The position numbers and the translations under genes were made by a program. DNA of 64,000 nucleotides from DAOTXS01 sp034435055 (GTDB lineage Bacteria; Chloroflexota; Anaerolineae; UBA4142): the NCBI GenBank assembly GCA_034435055.1, contig DAOTXS010000065.1, positions 59,793 to 123,792 of the forward strand. Direction: 5' to 3'. The notes below the pieces were generated by a model, which saw only the letters and a program-made list of their open reading frames with translations, ran no database searches and was not told the origin of the DNA. Positions 1 to 9,117 of this stretch are shown here, one piece after another (the stretch's first letter is position 1; the number at the start of each line of letters is the position of its first letter).

Positions 1-395
1 AACAGATGAAAGCCGATTGCAATCACAAACGCGAACGCGAGCAAGCCGGCGGAACCAAGAACAAGCGCGGTTCCGCATAACAATGAATTTCCCCCGATGT
101 AAAGTGGATTGCGAACCCAGCGGTACGGTCCGTTCGCAACGAGTGTGTGGGGCGGATCGCCGGGTGTGCCGGTGCCGCTGCCAAAATGCACGAACGAGAC
201 TTGCGCGCTCGCGACTAATCCGATTGCGCTAACGATAATGAGCCAACCCAGCCAGCGCAAATCGATGAGCAAGCGCACCGGCATTTGCGCGTCGATTGCC
301 GCGGTGAGCGGCGCGCCGAACCAGATACCGGCAAGTGTTGCGAGTGCGACGCCGCCCACAATGCGAAAAACCGAAAGAACGGAGCGAATGTTCAC
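1..395 (-). CDS. Isoprenylcysteine carboxyl methyltransferase-like membrane protein (3' part missing)
   Basis: The reading frame is open from a GTG at 395 to the left edge of the window, about 131 codons, so the C-terminal part lies outside. The visible part has two hydrophobic stretches and then the motif GPYRWVRNPLYIGG (about residues 96-109), followed by another hydrophobic segment. This motif is typical of the ICMT/PEMT family of membrane methyltransferases, which methylate prenylcysteines, phospholipids or small thiols using S-adenosylmethionine. The GTG overlaps the stop codon of the upstream gene by four bases (GTGA), which suggests translational coupling. A TTG at 407 is an alternative start. 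The substrate cannot be told from the sequence. Confidence 0.72.
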   Translation of the reverse strand, partial: MNIRSVLSVFRIVGGVALATLAGIWFGAPLTAAIDAQMPVRLLIDLRWLGWLIIVSAIGLVASAQVSFVHFGSGTGTPGDPPHTLVANGPYRWVRNPLYIGGNSLLCGTALVLGSAGLLAFAFVIAIGFHL

Positions 396-1183
396 GACTT
401 GTACCAATGGTGTAACAATCGGCGGGTTGCCGGCAAAAGTAAAATGACGACAAGTGTAATGCTCAACAGTGGCGATAACGTGAACAACGAAAATCGGCGT
501 ACTTCCAATGTGCTGGCGACTGCAAGTGGGGTGCCGCCCACAACTGCCATCAGCCCCGCGCCGATACCCAGGATACGTGACCATTCCCGCCGGCTCAGCA
601 ACGCAAAGATAAAGACTGCCCACGCCGCGCTTCCCCACCAGTTGATTTGTTGGGTCATCACGTACAATCCGTTGACGAAATCCTGTCCCAGCGAAGCAAC
701 ATATTTGGCAATCGGCGCGACGCCGTTCATAAAGGACAACACGTACGCCAAGCCCGCAACGAATGCCAGGATTGCGATGCGTGAATCTATTTTGCGAACA
801 ATGAACAAACCAAGCCACAGAAATAGACTTGGAACGAAAATGACAACCGTGAGCGGAAATACTTTGGCGTCCATCGCCGGCACCATCGGAAAAAAGCCAG
901 CGAGCAAACTAAACGTACAGGCGACAAGCCCCAGCATCCACGCCCATTTTTCGCGGCAGAGAAAACCGTACAGCGCGACGAGCCACAACACGCCGCTCGT
1001 AATCGACAGGTACCCAAGCACCGGAAACACGAGCCGCACCGACCAGGATTCGTGAACGCGATTGAGATTCACCATCATGTTGATCAGCGGATTGTAGATT
1101 TGCGGAAAAACATAGAGCGCGCTCAATCCAACCATCGCGCCAATGACGGCGAGCGCGGCGCCCAATCGAAAATTGTCTTGCAT
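392..1183 (-). CDS. Polytopic membrane protein of unknown function
   Basis: This 263-residue protein is almost entirely hydrophobic, with about seven to eight predicted membrane segments separated by short polar loops. I do not recognise a named family. The start at 1183 is chosen because a strong ribosome binding site (GGAGG) lies about 5 bases upstream. An ATG at 1225 would add 14 residues but lies inside a long palindrome (1215-1249) and has no comparable site. It overlaps the following methyltransferase-like gene by four bases, so the two are probably one operon. It could be a small transporter or a membrane-bound accessory of the methyltransferase, but nothing shows this directly. Confidence 0.6.
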   Translation of the reverse strand: MQDNFRLGAALAVIGAMVGLSALYVFPQIYNPLINMMVNLNRVHESWSVRLVFPVLGYLSITSGVLWLVALYGFLCREKWAWMLGLVACTFSLLAGFFPMVPAMDAKVFPLTVVIFVPSLFLWLGLFIVRKIDSRIAILAFVAGLAYVLSFMNGVAPIAKYVASLGQDFVNGLYVMTQQINWWGSAAWAVFIFALLSRREWSRILGIGAGLMAVVGGTPLAVASTLEVRRFSLFTLSPLLSITLVVILLLPATRRLLHHWYKS

Positions 1184-1214
1184 CTTTGCCTCCAATTCAT
1201 TCGGATAAATATCG

Positions 1215-1249
1215 ACGCCTTTCAAATGCCGCCGGCATCTGAAAGGCGT
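1215..1249. repeat. 35-bp near-perfect palindrome upstream of the membrane protein gene
   Basis: Two 17-base arms beginning ACGCCTTTCA flank a single central base, with one mismatch. It lies 32 bases upstream of the chosen start at 1183, in the spacer shared with the divergent dnaG gene. It could be a dyad operator or a leader hairpin. No T-run follows, so it is not an obvious terminator. Confidence 0.6.
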
Positions 1250-1363
1250 TCTTCACCCTCAGTGAGCAGAAACCCCTTCGTCGTCTGCCCATTTTCTACC
1301 AGACAGAATAACACCCCCAGACCAAAATGTCTTTGATAAATATCAAATTTACTTTTCCCTATC

Positions 1364-1392
1364 TTGACAATCTAACCAACTTGTTGCAATAT
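1364..1392 (+). promoter_or_regulatory. Candidate sigma-70 promoter for dnaG-rpoD
   Basis: A consensus TTGACA (1364-1369) is followed after 17 bases by a weak -10 (CAATAT, 1387-1392). Transcription would begin at about 1399, inside the palindrome at 1391-1419. The -35 is convincing; the -10 is weak. Confidence 0.45.
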
Positions 1393-1419
1393 ACCGCCGC
1401 ATAAAATATGCGGCGGTAT
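1391..1419. repeat. Perfect 13-bp inverted repeat at the expected dnaG transcription start
   Basis: The arms ATACCGCCGCATA (1391-1403) and TATGCGGCGGTAT (1407-1419) are perfectly complementary around a 3-base AAA loop. The structure overlaps the predicted transcription start and contains the first possible ATG of the dnaG frame, which argues that dnaG starts further downstream at 1454. It may be an operator or a 5' stabilising hairpin. No T-run follows. Confidence 0.65.
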
Positions 1420-1453
1420 GCCGCAAAATTCGAACGGCAGTTTGGGAATCGAT

Positions 1454-3307
1454 ATGTCAGTTGTGGATGACGTCAAATCGAAAATCGACATTGTTGATGT
1501 CATCGGACAATACGTGACATTAAAAAAGGCAGGGCGCAATTTCAAGGCGCTCTGTCCATTTCACAACGAAAAAACTCCCTCGTTCATCGTCTTTCCCGAT
1601 CAAGGCACGTGGCATTGTTTTGGTTCGTGCGCAACCGGCGGCGACGTGTTCTCGTTCTTGATGAAGCGCGAGAACATCGATTTTGGCGAGGCGTTGCGGC
1701 GATTGGCGCAGCGCGCCGGCGTCGAACTGATCCGCGAAGGACCTGGGGAAGATGCGGAACGCAAACGCTTGCGCGAATTGCTTGCGACCGCCGCCGCACA
1801 TTACCATTACTTGCTCAAAAATCATCCCGCCGCGCAAGCCGCGCGTGAGTACATTGTCAAACGCCATCTCAAGCCGGACACGGTCGAGCTGTTTGAACTG
1901 GGATTCGCGCTGGACGATTGGCACGCGATGGAAACGTTTCTTGTGGGCAAGGGTTTTTCTGTGCGCGACATCGAAGCGGCGGGGCTGAGTGTTCAACGCG
2001 AAGGCGGCGGTCATTACGACCGGTTTCGCGGACGCTTGATGTTTCCGATTCGCAATCGGAATAGCGAAGTGATTGGGTTTGGCGCACGGACATTGACCGG
2101 CGAAGAACCCAAGTATTTAAACTCGCCGCAGACGCCTCTCTTTGATAAGAGCGGTACACTCTACGGACTCGATCTGGCAAAAGACGCGATTCGCCAGCAG
2201 AATCTCGCCATCATCGTCGAAGGGTATATGGATGTAATCGGCGCGCATCAAGGCGGATTCAAAAATGTTGTCGCGTCGCTGGGCACCGCGCTCACCGAAA
2301 AACAACTAGGTCTTTTGAAACGCCTGACCAATCGGTACGCGCTCGCGCTCGACCCGGATGCCGCCGGCGAAGAAGCGACCAAGCGCGGTTTGGAAGTTGC
2401 GCGCGCGGCGGCAGACCACAAGAATGCTCCTGTTCCAATGGGAATTGGGACGATCTTGATGGCGAGACGAATTGACGCCGAGTTGCTTGCAATTCCAATG
2501 CCGCCCGGCAAAGATCCAGACGAGTTGATCTATGATGCGCCATCTCGTTGGCGGGAACTTGTTGAAAACGCTGTGCCTTTAGTTGATTTTTTCTTTGATG
2601 CCTTAACTCAAGATTTGGACTTGAAGAATAAATCAACCGACAAGCCGATTGCTCTCAAGCGGCTGGTGCCAATCATTGAAGAATTGAGTGAAGCATCCGA
2701 ACGCTCGCATTACCAACAGAAACTGGCGCGACTAGTTGGAATGCCTGAAAAAGCACTCGAAGAGCAAATTGTTGCACAGCGTCAGCTGCCGCGTATTTCA
2801 ATGCGTCAGGGGAAAAACTTGCCTTCAGCTCCGCCGCCTGCCGCCTCGAAACTGGAAGAATATGTGTTGGCGCTTGCGCTCCACACGCCAGAACATTTAG
2901 CGAGAATTGGCTTTCTGGAAGCCGAAGATTTTAGTGAAGCCGATAGCCGCGCGTTGTTTGTTGCCCTGCGCGAATTTTGGAAGCCGGCAGAATGGTTCGA
3001 CCGCGAAGCGTTTCGCGCGACGCTTGACGAAACGCTTGCCGCGTTGTACGACCGCTTGATCGAACGAGACGCGCCGGACTTGGATGAACTGGGACTTGGA
3101 CGCGAGATCGAAGGCGCGGCGCATCGGTTGCGCTTGCAACACGACAAGACGGAATTGGAGCAGATCGAAGTATTACTGCGCGACAAGGATGATGAACGCG
3201 CGCAGGAAGATATTTTACGTTTGCAAACACGCGTCAGTTTTTTGCTCAAACGCTTGATGGATAGTCAAAAGGCATTGAGTTCTCGAATGGCTCAGAGTCG
3301 TCTATAA
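1454..3307 (+). CDS. dnaG: DNA primase
   Basis: DnaG makes the RNA primers used by replicative DNA polymerase. The 617-residue protein begins with the CHC2 zinc-binding domain: CPFHNEKTPSF (Cys34, His37) and then WHCFGSC (Cys55, Cys59). The last pair is spaced CX3C instead of the usual CX2C. Next comes the catalytic core with the TOPRIM region, including VEGYMDVI and the acidic ALDPDAAG motif that holds metal. A C-terminal helicase-interaction region follows. The start at 1454 gives MSVVDDVKSKIDIVDVIGQY, which lines up with other primases; the upstream ATG at 1418 lies within an inverted repeat. rpoD begins 3 bases after the stop, reproducing the classic dnaG-rpoD macromolecular synthesis operon. 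Confidence 0.97.
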   Translation: MSVVDDVKSKIDIVDVIGQYVTLKKAGRNFKALCPFHNEKTPSFIVFPDQGTWHCFGSCATGGDVFSFLMKRENIDFGEALRRLAQRAGVELIREGPGEDAERKRLRELLATAAAHYHYLLKNHPAAQAAREYIVKRHLKPDTVELFELGFALDDWHAMETFLVGKGFSVRDIEAAGLSVQREGGGHYDRFRGRLMFPIRNRNSEVIGFGARTLTGEEPKYLNSPQTPLFDKSGTLYGLDLAKDAIRQQNLAIIVEGYMDVIGAHQGGFKNVVASLGTALTEKQLGLLKRLTNRYALALDPDAAGEEATKRGLEVARAAADHKNAPVPMGIGTILMARRIDAELLAIPMPPGKDPDELIYDAPSRWRELVENAVPLVDFFFDALTQDLDLKNKSTDKPIALKRLVPIIEELSEASERSHYQQKLARLVGMPEKALEEQIVAQRQLPRISMRQGKNLPSAPPPAASKLEEYVLALALHTPEHLARIGFLEAEDFSEADSRALFVALREFWKPAEWFDREAFRATLDETLAALYDRLIERDAPDLDELGLGREIEGAAHRLRLQHDKTELEQIEVLLRDKDDERAQEDILRLQTRVSFLLKRLMDSQKALSSRMAQSRL

Positions 3308-3310
3308 AAA

Positions 3311-4687
3311 ATGACGAGATCCACAAACGCAAAATCCAAAACTAAAAAGCGCATGCTAAAAAAAGTCGAACGCAAACATTCCAAAGTGCTCGCGCTTGCC
3401 GGCGTGCACGACGATGCCGCGTGGGCGCGCGCGGCAGATTTGCCGGATCAAGACGCCGCGCTCGATGCGCTCGTGCGCAAAGCCGGCGCGCGCAAAAGAC
3501 TCACGCTCGAACAAATCCGCGAGGTTTTTCCGGAGATCGAAGAAGACCCGGAACAAATTCTGGATTTGCGTCGATTGTTGGCGGAGATGAAGATCAAGAT
3601 CGTCAACAATCATCTGGCGATCCCGCGCGATAAAGCCGACGAGCCGGTGATCGAGAGCGACGAACCGATATTGGATTTGGAAATTCCCACCGAAGTGGGC
3701 AGTGATCCGGTGCGGATGTACTTGCGCGAAATCGGACGCGTGCCGTTGTTGAACGGTCCGGAAGAATCCAAATTGTCGGAGATGGTGCGCAAGGGCGAAC
3801 TGGCGCAACAAAATTTGAGCAAGCCGACCGCCAACGCTAAACTGAAATCGAAATGGAAAGCGGCGGTCGATGCGGCGGTAACCGCGCGCTTGAAACTTGC
3901 CGAGGCAAATCTGCGACTCGTCGTCAGCGTCGCCAAACGTTACATCGGGCGCGGAATGTCGTTTCTCGATTTGATTCAGGAAGGCAACATTGGTTTGCTG
4001 CGCGCGGTCGAGCGTTTCGATTACTCGAAAGGATTCAAGTTCTCGACGTACGCGACGTGGTGGATTCGCCAAGCGATCACGCGCGCGATTGCTGATCAAG
4101 CGCGCACGATTCGCATCCCGGTGCATATGGTCGAGACGATCAATCGATTGATTCGCATTTCGCGCCGGCTGACCCAGGAATTTGGCCGCGAACCAACGTC
4201 GGAGGAAATCGCGTTGGAGATGGAAATCTTGCCGCCAGAAGATCGGCGCGCGATTTTGGAAGCGCAGGCGCGCGGCGAGCCGCTGGAACCCAGTTTGGAT
4301 CGGCGTTTGAAACGCGCCGCGTTGAAAGTTCGGCGCATTATGAAAATCTCGCAAGAACCAATGTCGCTGGAAACGCCGATTGGGCAGGAGGAAAATTCGT
4401 CGCTCGGCGATTTCATCGAAGATGAATCGATGCCGGGACCGGCGGATCAAGCATCGCGCCAATTGTTGAAAGAGCAAATGCAAGACGTGCTCGATGGTTT
4501 GAACGAGCGCGAGCGCAAAGTGTTGGAACTGCGCTTTGGTTTGACGGACGGAATGACACGGACGCTGGAAGAAGTGGGGCAGGAGTTTGGCGTTACGCGT
4601 GAGCGCATTCGGCAGATCGAGGCGAAGGCGTTGCGCAAACTGCGGCATCCGTTGCGCAGTCGCAAGTTGAAGGATTATTTGGGGTAA
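3311..4687 (+). CDS. rpoD: Primary RNA polymerase sigma factor (sigma-70 family)
   Basis: This is the housekeeping sigma factor that directs RNA polymerase to -10/-35 promoters. The 458 residues show a Lys-rich N-terminus and region 1.1 (about 25-100), region 1.2 (DPVRMYLREIGRVPLL), region 2 with the core-binding and -10 recognition helix (LDLIQEGNIGLLRAVERFDY, then FSTYATWWIRQAITRAI), region 3, and region 4 with the -35 helix-turn-helix (TLEEVGQEFGVTRERIRQIE). It follows dnaG by 3 bases and a terminator lies 45 bases downstream. No clear ribosome binding site precedes the ATG, so translation may be coupled to dnaG; an ATG at 3353 is an alternative. Many promoters found in this window fit its expected specificity. 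Confidence 0.97.
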   Translation: MTRSTNAKSKTKKRMLKKVERKHSKVLALAGVHDDAAWARAADLPDQDAALDALVRKAGARKRLTLEQIREVFPEIEEDPEQILDLRRLLAEMKIKIVNNHLAIPRDKADEPVIESDEPILDLEIPTEVGSDPVRMYLREIGRVPLLNGPEESKLSEMVRKGELAQQNLSKPTANAKLKSKWKAAVDAAVTARLKLAEANLRLVVSVAKRYIGRGMSFLDLIQEGNIGLLRAVERFDYSKGFKFSTYATWWIRQAITRAIADQARTIRIPVHMVETINRLIRISRRLTQEFGREPTSEEIALEMEILPPEDRRAILEAQARGEPLEPSLDRRLKRAALKVRRIMKISQEPMSLETPIGQEENSSLGDFIEDESMPGPADQASRQLLKEQMQDVLDGLNERERKVLELRFGLTDGMTRTLEEVGQEFGVTRERIRQIEAKALRKLRHPLRSRKLKDYLG

Positions 4688-4731
4688 AAATTGCGACGCG
4701 GTCACCGTGACTTGAAGTAATAGTTCACTAA

Positions 4732-4767
4732 AAAGACGTCGGTACTTTTATCGGCGTCTTTGTTTTT
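4732..4767 (+). terminator. Rho-independent terminator after rpoD
   Basis: The stem AAAGACGTCG / CGGCGTCTTT has one G-T pair and a 10-base loop, and is followed by TGTTTTT. It is placed to end the dnaG-rpoD transcript. Confidence 0.85.
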
Positions 4768-4860
4768 GCGCACCGAACGAGAGACGCGCAGCTCCTCGTT
4801 TGTGTTTTAAGCAGGATTTAAAGTTCGATGCGTAAATTCCGCCTAACACTCTAGTTCTCG

Positions 4861-4926
4861 CTTTACATGGATTTAAGCAAGAATTAAATTGGGCTTTACC
4901 ACGCACGGGCGGAAGGATGCTATTTT
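4861..4926 (+). promoter_or_regulatory. PhoB/SphR-like direct repeats and -10 for the first Ser-rich gene
   Basis: Four 7-mers begin every 11 bases at 4861 (CTTTACA), 4872 (TTTAAGC), 4883 (ATTAAAT) and 4894 (CTTTACC). A -10-like TATTTT at 4921 follows after a 20-base gap. The same plan, with the same gap, precedes the second Ser-rich gene (8094-8159). OmpR/PhoB-family regulators bind direct repeats with an 11-bp period, and the units resemble the cyanobacterial Pho box (YTTAAYYW). A further half-array, TTTAAGCAGGATTTAAA at 4806-4822, matches 4872-4888 in 15 of 17 positions. Confidence 0.65.
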
Positions 4927-4959
4927 GTTGCCACAATCATTTAGAAGGAGAAAAGAAAA

Positions 4960-5757
<798 letters not shown>

Positions 5758-5775
5758 ATTCTTCTCTTCCACCTT

Positions 5776-5817
5776 AAATGAATTGTCTCGACTCACGCGT
5801 CGAGGCAATTCATTTTT
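5776..5817 (+). terminator. Rho-independent terminator after the first Ser-rich gene
   Basis: A 17-bp stem with one G-T pair (5776-5792 with 5799-5815) closes a 6-base loop and ends in TTTTT. It separates the Ser-rich gene from the two-component operon, which therefore needs its own promoter. Confidence 0.9.
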
Positions 5818-5880
5818 CATGTGATGTGGTACCGCTGAGAGTATTGAGGAATTGCTCTGGATTGTTTTCTCTACTTGCAG

Positions 5881-5886
5881 TATAAT
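5881..5886 (+). promoter_or_regulatory. -10 element for the two-component operon
   Basis: A perfect TATAAT lies 36 bases before the regulator start. No good -35 is visible at 17 bases (TGGATT), so the promoter may be weak or activated. No 11-bp repeats are seen here, so direct autoregulation by the same box is not evident. Confidence 0.5.
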
Positions 5887-5921
5887 CGGACTGTGATGCT
5901 CATTAGTGGCGGGGAGAATCA

Positions 5922-6623
5922 ATGGTTCAAAAAATCCTAGTGGTTGATGACGAGCGACTGATTGTCGATTCGGTCAAGTATGGATTGCAGAAAGAAAACT
6001 ATGTGGTCATCGTTGCGTACGATGGTGAACAGGCAATTACAAAGGCACGCGAAGAGAATCCGGATTTGATCTTGCTCGATGTCCAAATGCCCAAGCGGGA
6101 TGGCTGGGCGGTCTTGCGGCAGGTTCGTCAATTCAGCCGCGTGCCGATCATTATGCTGACTGCACGTGCCGAAGAAGCAGATAAAGTGTTGGGGCTGGAG
6201 CTAGGTGCGGATGATTATCTGATCAAGCCGTTTAGTCTGCGTGAGTTGTTGGCGCGTGTGCGCGCGGCGCTAAGACGCGCCACGGAGTACGTCGAGCCAG
6301 CGGCACATCCGATCAAGATTGGGCAAGTAGAAATTGATCCAGCCAGTCATCGTGTAGTGAATTGCGGTCAGCCGCTGGAACTAACCCGCAAAGAGTACGA
6401 TTTACTATATGCCTTGATGGTGTACGCCGGCAAGGTCATCGCGCGGAACGACTTGATTGACAAAGTGTGGCAAACAGATTGGGTTGGAGACACCCGCACG
6501 CTGGATGTGCACATTCGCTGGTTAAGAGAAAAAATCGAAAATGATCCAAGCAAGCCGCGGTACATTCAAACGGTGCGGGGTGTAGGTTATCGCTTTGCGA
6601 CGCCGGACGAGGTGGGGGAGTGA
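5922..6623 (+). CDS. OmpR/PhoB-family response regulator
   Basis: This 233-residue protein is a DNA-binding response regulator. The receiver domain (1-120) carries the acidic pair D9/D10, the phospho-acceptor D53 (LILLDVQMPK), a conserved Thr (MLTA) and the Lys of DDYLIKPF. The C-terminal winged helix (about 135-230) has the family pattern LTRKEYDLLYALM through TVRGVGYRF. It overlaps the kinase gene by four bases, so the two are co-translated. GGGGAG precedes the ATG. The 11-bp direct repeats upstream of both flanking Ser-rich genes are the binding pattern expected for this family, so they are its most likely targets (inference). It could be a PhoB/SphR-like phosphate regulator, but no pho or pst gene is nearby. 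Confidence 0.92.
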   Translation: MVQKILVVDDERLIVDSVKYGLQKENYVVIVAYDGEQAITKAREENPDLILLDVQMPKRDGWAVLRQVRQFSRVPIIMLTARAEEADKVLGLELGADDYLIKPFSLRELLARVRAALRRATEYVEPAAHPIKIGQVEIDPASHRVVNCGQPLELTRKEYDLLYALMVYAGKVIARNDLIDKVWQTDWVGDTRTLDVHIRWLREKIENDPSKPRYIQTVRGVGYRFATPDEVGE

Positions 6624-8098
6624 AATTTGCTTTTCCGTTCAAGAGTTTGCGTACCGGTTTGATGCTGACGTATCTGTTTCTTATCGCGAGTAGTTTGGGT
6701 TTGCTCGCTTGGCGGATCGGTTCGTCTTTGGATGCCAGTCGCTTTGCGGAAACTCAACGCGATCAGGAGGGGCGTGCCATTTTGGCGGCAAGTATTGCCG
6801 GCGATTGGCTGGCAAACTATCAATCCCAGAAAATCGGTGCATCTGTTTTACAGCACAACGCCGAAACGCTTGCACGTGAAGTCAGTCAATCGGTGGCATT
6901 GCTGGATGTGAGTGGTAAAGTACTGGTAGACACCGAGCATCCGAATGACATCGATCATGATGATTCAAAAGAACCGGAAATGGCGGCGGCCATGACCGGG
7001 CGCGTGGCAAACGCGGTGCGCTATGATGTCGACGATCTTGGTGACGCGCTGTTCACAGTTGCGCCGGTGCGATATAATGGTGTGATTGCGGGTTATGTGC
7101 GCTTGGAATTGCCGATGCGACTGGTTGAAGAAACCCGGCGTCAGTTTTGGCTGAGGATCGTTGGTGCAACGATGCTTGCCGGATTCATTACCATCATCGT
7201 CAGTCTTGGGTTTGCGCGTGCGCTGACCAATCCATTGGCGCAGATCAACCGTGCTGCGACTGCGCTGGCGAATGGCGATTTGAAACAACGAATTCAAATT
7301 GCTGGGCCGCAAGAGTTGGAGCAATTGGCGCACGGATTCAATTTTATGGCAGAACGCATCGAGCGGGTGATGGAGGATCAACGCGCGTTCGTTGCGAACG
7401 CCGCGCACGAACTGCGCACCCCGTTGACGACCATTCGTTTGCGTGCGGAGGCGTTGAGCGAAGGTGCCAAGGATGATCCCACCGTCGCGCCTCAATTTCT
7501 CGATGATATTGTTGCTGAGACAGATCGGCTTTCGCGTTTGGTGGGGCAATTACTCGATCTCTCGCGCATCGAGACCGGCGTGATGACACCTCATCGGGAG
7601 CCGGTCGCGCTGGACACACTAGCACAAACTTTGGCCCATGAACTTGCGAGCCGCGCCGCCCAAAAGAACATTGAGTTGCGTATCGAGGTGCCAAGCAATT
7701 TGCCGCGTGTGAATGCTGATCCTGATCAAATGCGCCAAGTGTGGCTTAATCTGATTGTTAATGCGATCAAGTTCACGCCCGCCGGTGGTCGAATAACTAT
7801 CGAGGTGCGGCGGGTTACAATTTCACGCTCATCGAAATATCTGCCCGCCGGTGATTGGCTTACCGGGGTAATTGCGGATACTGGCGCCGGCATCGACGCG
7901 GTGGATCTGCCGCACATCTTTGAGCGATTTTATCGCGTGGATAAATCTAGGACGCGCAGCGCGGTAGACGAACAATCGGAAGGGGTTGGCTTGGGGTTAG
8001 CCATCGTTAAAAGTATTATTGATGCGCATGGGGGACGGATTTGGGTCGAGAGTAAACCGGGTGTGGGAACTATGTTCACATTTGCTGTGCCCATTTAA
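6620..8098 (+). CDS. Membrane sensor histidine kinase
   Basis: The partner kinase of the preceding regulator has 492 residues. It shows a transmembrane segment (about 13-31), an extracytoplasmic sensor region of about 140 residues, a second transmembrane segment (about 178-198), a HAMP domain (about 198-250), a HisKA domain with the phospho-acceptor His263 (ANAAHELRTPL), and an ATPase domain with an N box (NLIVNAIKFTP), G1 box (ADTGAGID), F box and G2 box (GVGLGLAIV). The sensor loop has no family I recognise and is rich in Asp and His around residues 105-118 (HPNDIDHDDSKEPE), which could bind a metal. Its last codons overlap the first direct repeat of the downstream promoter. Confidence 0.92.
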   Translation: MKFAFPFKSLRTGLMLTYLFLIASSLGLLAWRIGSSLDASRFAETQRDQEGRAILAASIAGDWLANYQSQKIGASVLQHNAETLAREVSQSVALLDVSGKVLVDTEHPNDIDHDDSKEPEMAAAMTGRVANAVRYDVDDLGDALFTVAPVRYNGVIAGYVRLELPMRLVEETRRQFWLRIVGATMLAGFITIIVSLGFARALTNPLAQINRAATALANGDLKQRIQIAGPQELEQLAHGFNFMAERIERVMEDQRAFVANAAHELRTPLTTIRLRAEALSEGAKDDPTVAPQFLDDIVAETDRLSRLVGQLLDLSRIETGVMTPHREPVALDTLAQTLAHELASRAAQKNIELRIEVPSNLPRVNADPDQMRQVWLNLIVNAIKFTPAGGRITIEVRRVTISRSSKYLPAGDWLTGVIADTGAGIDAVDLPHIFERFYRVDKSRTRSAVDEQSEGVGLGLAIVKSIIDAHGGRIWVESKPGVGTMFTFAVPI

Positions 8099-8159
8099 CA
8101 TGGCTTTAAAATCACGTTAAGTTGAGCTTAACCCGTTGCTCGAACACCAATGGTATAGT
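8094..8159 (+). promoter_or_regulatory. PhoB/SphR-like direct repeats and -10 for the second Ser-rich gene
   Basis: Four 7-mers lie exactly 11 bases apart: TTTAACA (8094), TTTAAAA (8105), GTTAAGT (8116) and CTTAACC (8127). A gap of 20 bases leads to the -10 TATAGT (8154-8159). No consensus -35 is present, as expected for an activator-dependent promoter. The first repeat overlaps the kinase stop codon. The array can be aligned base by base with the one at 4861-4926. Confidence 0.72.
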
Positions 8160-8179
8160 CGATAGTTGGGGGAGAATGC

Positions 8180-8869
8180 ATGAACGCGTTATTGGAATTT
8201 TTGTTGGCGTTGCTAGCGGCAATCAATGCAGCAACCGGGGGACCCGACGATACGAATAATTTGCCGGATCGCCCGGTGATTGTTGCGCCGACGCCGATTC
8301 CTGTCGAAGCCATGAATACGCCGGAATCAATCGCCGTCGAGTTGGACGGATTTGTTTTGTTTGTGAGCGACGAGTTGGTTATTGTCAATGGTGTGCCGGT
8401 CAATCTTGGTGCGCAGGTCGAAATCAAAGGACAATTGGAAATTGGTGCGTTGGTGCATGTGCAAGGTATCCGGCGCGGCAATGCGATTGAGGCACGTCAA
8501 ATTGATGTCCTACAAACTGCTCGTCCGACACCCAACCCCGGCGGAAAAGCGGACGGTGGTTCTGGTTCCAGCGTGAGTTCGGCGTCGAGTACAAGTTCCA
8601 GCGCGAGTTCTAGCTCAAGCGCAAGTTCGAGTTCCAGCGCGCGTTCCAGTTCCAGCACCAGCGCAAGTTCGAGTTCTAAATCCAGTTCCAGTGCGAGTTC
8701 GAGTGTGAGTTCTAGCTCGAGTTCTAAATCAAGTGCGAGTTCCAGTGCAAGCTCAAGTTCGCGCGAAAGTTCTGGCTCAAGTTCAAGTGCAAGTTCGAGT
8801 AAGGGGTCGGATGACTCGGATGATTCAGACGACTCAGATGACTCGAAATCAAAAGGCGGCAGTAACTAG
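8180..8869 (+). CDS. Ser-rich secreted protein with DUF5666-like domain and Asp-Ser tail
   Basis: A 229-residue paralog of the product of 4960-5757. It has a hydrophobic N-terminus (MNALLEFLLALLAAINAATG), the shared phrase NLPDRPVIVAPTP, one beta-rich DUF5666-like domain (about 53-114), then about 80 residues of almost pure Ser with Ala/Lys/Thr, and an acidic end made of DDSDDSDDSDD. Here the Ser tract follows the domain instead of preceding it. GGGGGAG is the ribosome binding site. It is the last gene of the block, and the array at 8094-8159 should give it a promoter separate from that of the kinase. Function is unknown; a cell-surface or wall protein is likely. Confidence 0.75.
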   Translation: MNALLEFLLALLAAINAATGGPDDTNNLPDRPVIVAPTPIPVEAMNTPESIAVELDGFVLFVSDELVIVNGVPVNLGAQVEIKGQLEIGALVHVQGIRRGNAIEARQIDVLQTARPTPNPGGKADGGSGSSVSSASSTSSSASSSSSASSSSSARSSSSTSASSSSKSSSSASSSVSSSSSSKSSASSSASSSSRESSGSSSSASSSKGSDDSDDSDDSDDSKSKGGSN

Positions 8870-9073
8870 ACGCGCTACTTGAATCTCACAACCATCCACC
8901 TGCAAACTAGCACCATATAGTTGGTAGCAGCAGTAGTAGTGCATCAACATGAAAGTGCGTAGTGGGCAAATGATTTATCGCCGTATTTGTCGGTGTTTCC
9001 ACATCGGCTTTGTATGCAACTTTTTCATGTTGCTGCAGTAGTTCACGACGATAACACGTCCCAACGTTTAAAT
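8870..9073. other. Noncoding gap between the Ser-rich gene and tRNA-Asn
   Basis: No convincing gene is seen here. It contains a 10-bp inverted repeat (CAACATGAAA near 8945, TTTCATGTTG near 9025) with a long loop and trinucleotide-like words (GCAGCAGTAGTAGTG). No clear terminator for the Ser-rich gene was found. Confidence 0.5.
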
Positions 9074-9101
9074 TTGACCCGCGCCGATTCTTGAATATAA
9101 T
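9074..9101 (+). promoter_or_regulatory. Promoter of the tRNA-Asn gene
   Basis: TTGACC (9074-9079) and a perfect TATAAT (9096-9101) are separated by 16 bases and end 16 bases before the mature tRNA. Confidence 0.8.
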
Positions 9102-9117
9102 ACGACCAACAGCATAT

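Noticed and set aside
1418..1453. 12-residue extension of DnaG from the ATG at 1418
   Set aside because: The ATG is in the arm of a perfect hairpin at the expected transcript start, and DnaG homologs begin near MSVVDDVKSKIDIV.
3356..4705. 449-residue frame antisense to rpoD
   Set aside because: It lies fully opposite a conserved gene and has a composition typical of a shadow frame (many Arg, Gln, Phe, His); no domain is visible.
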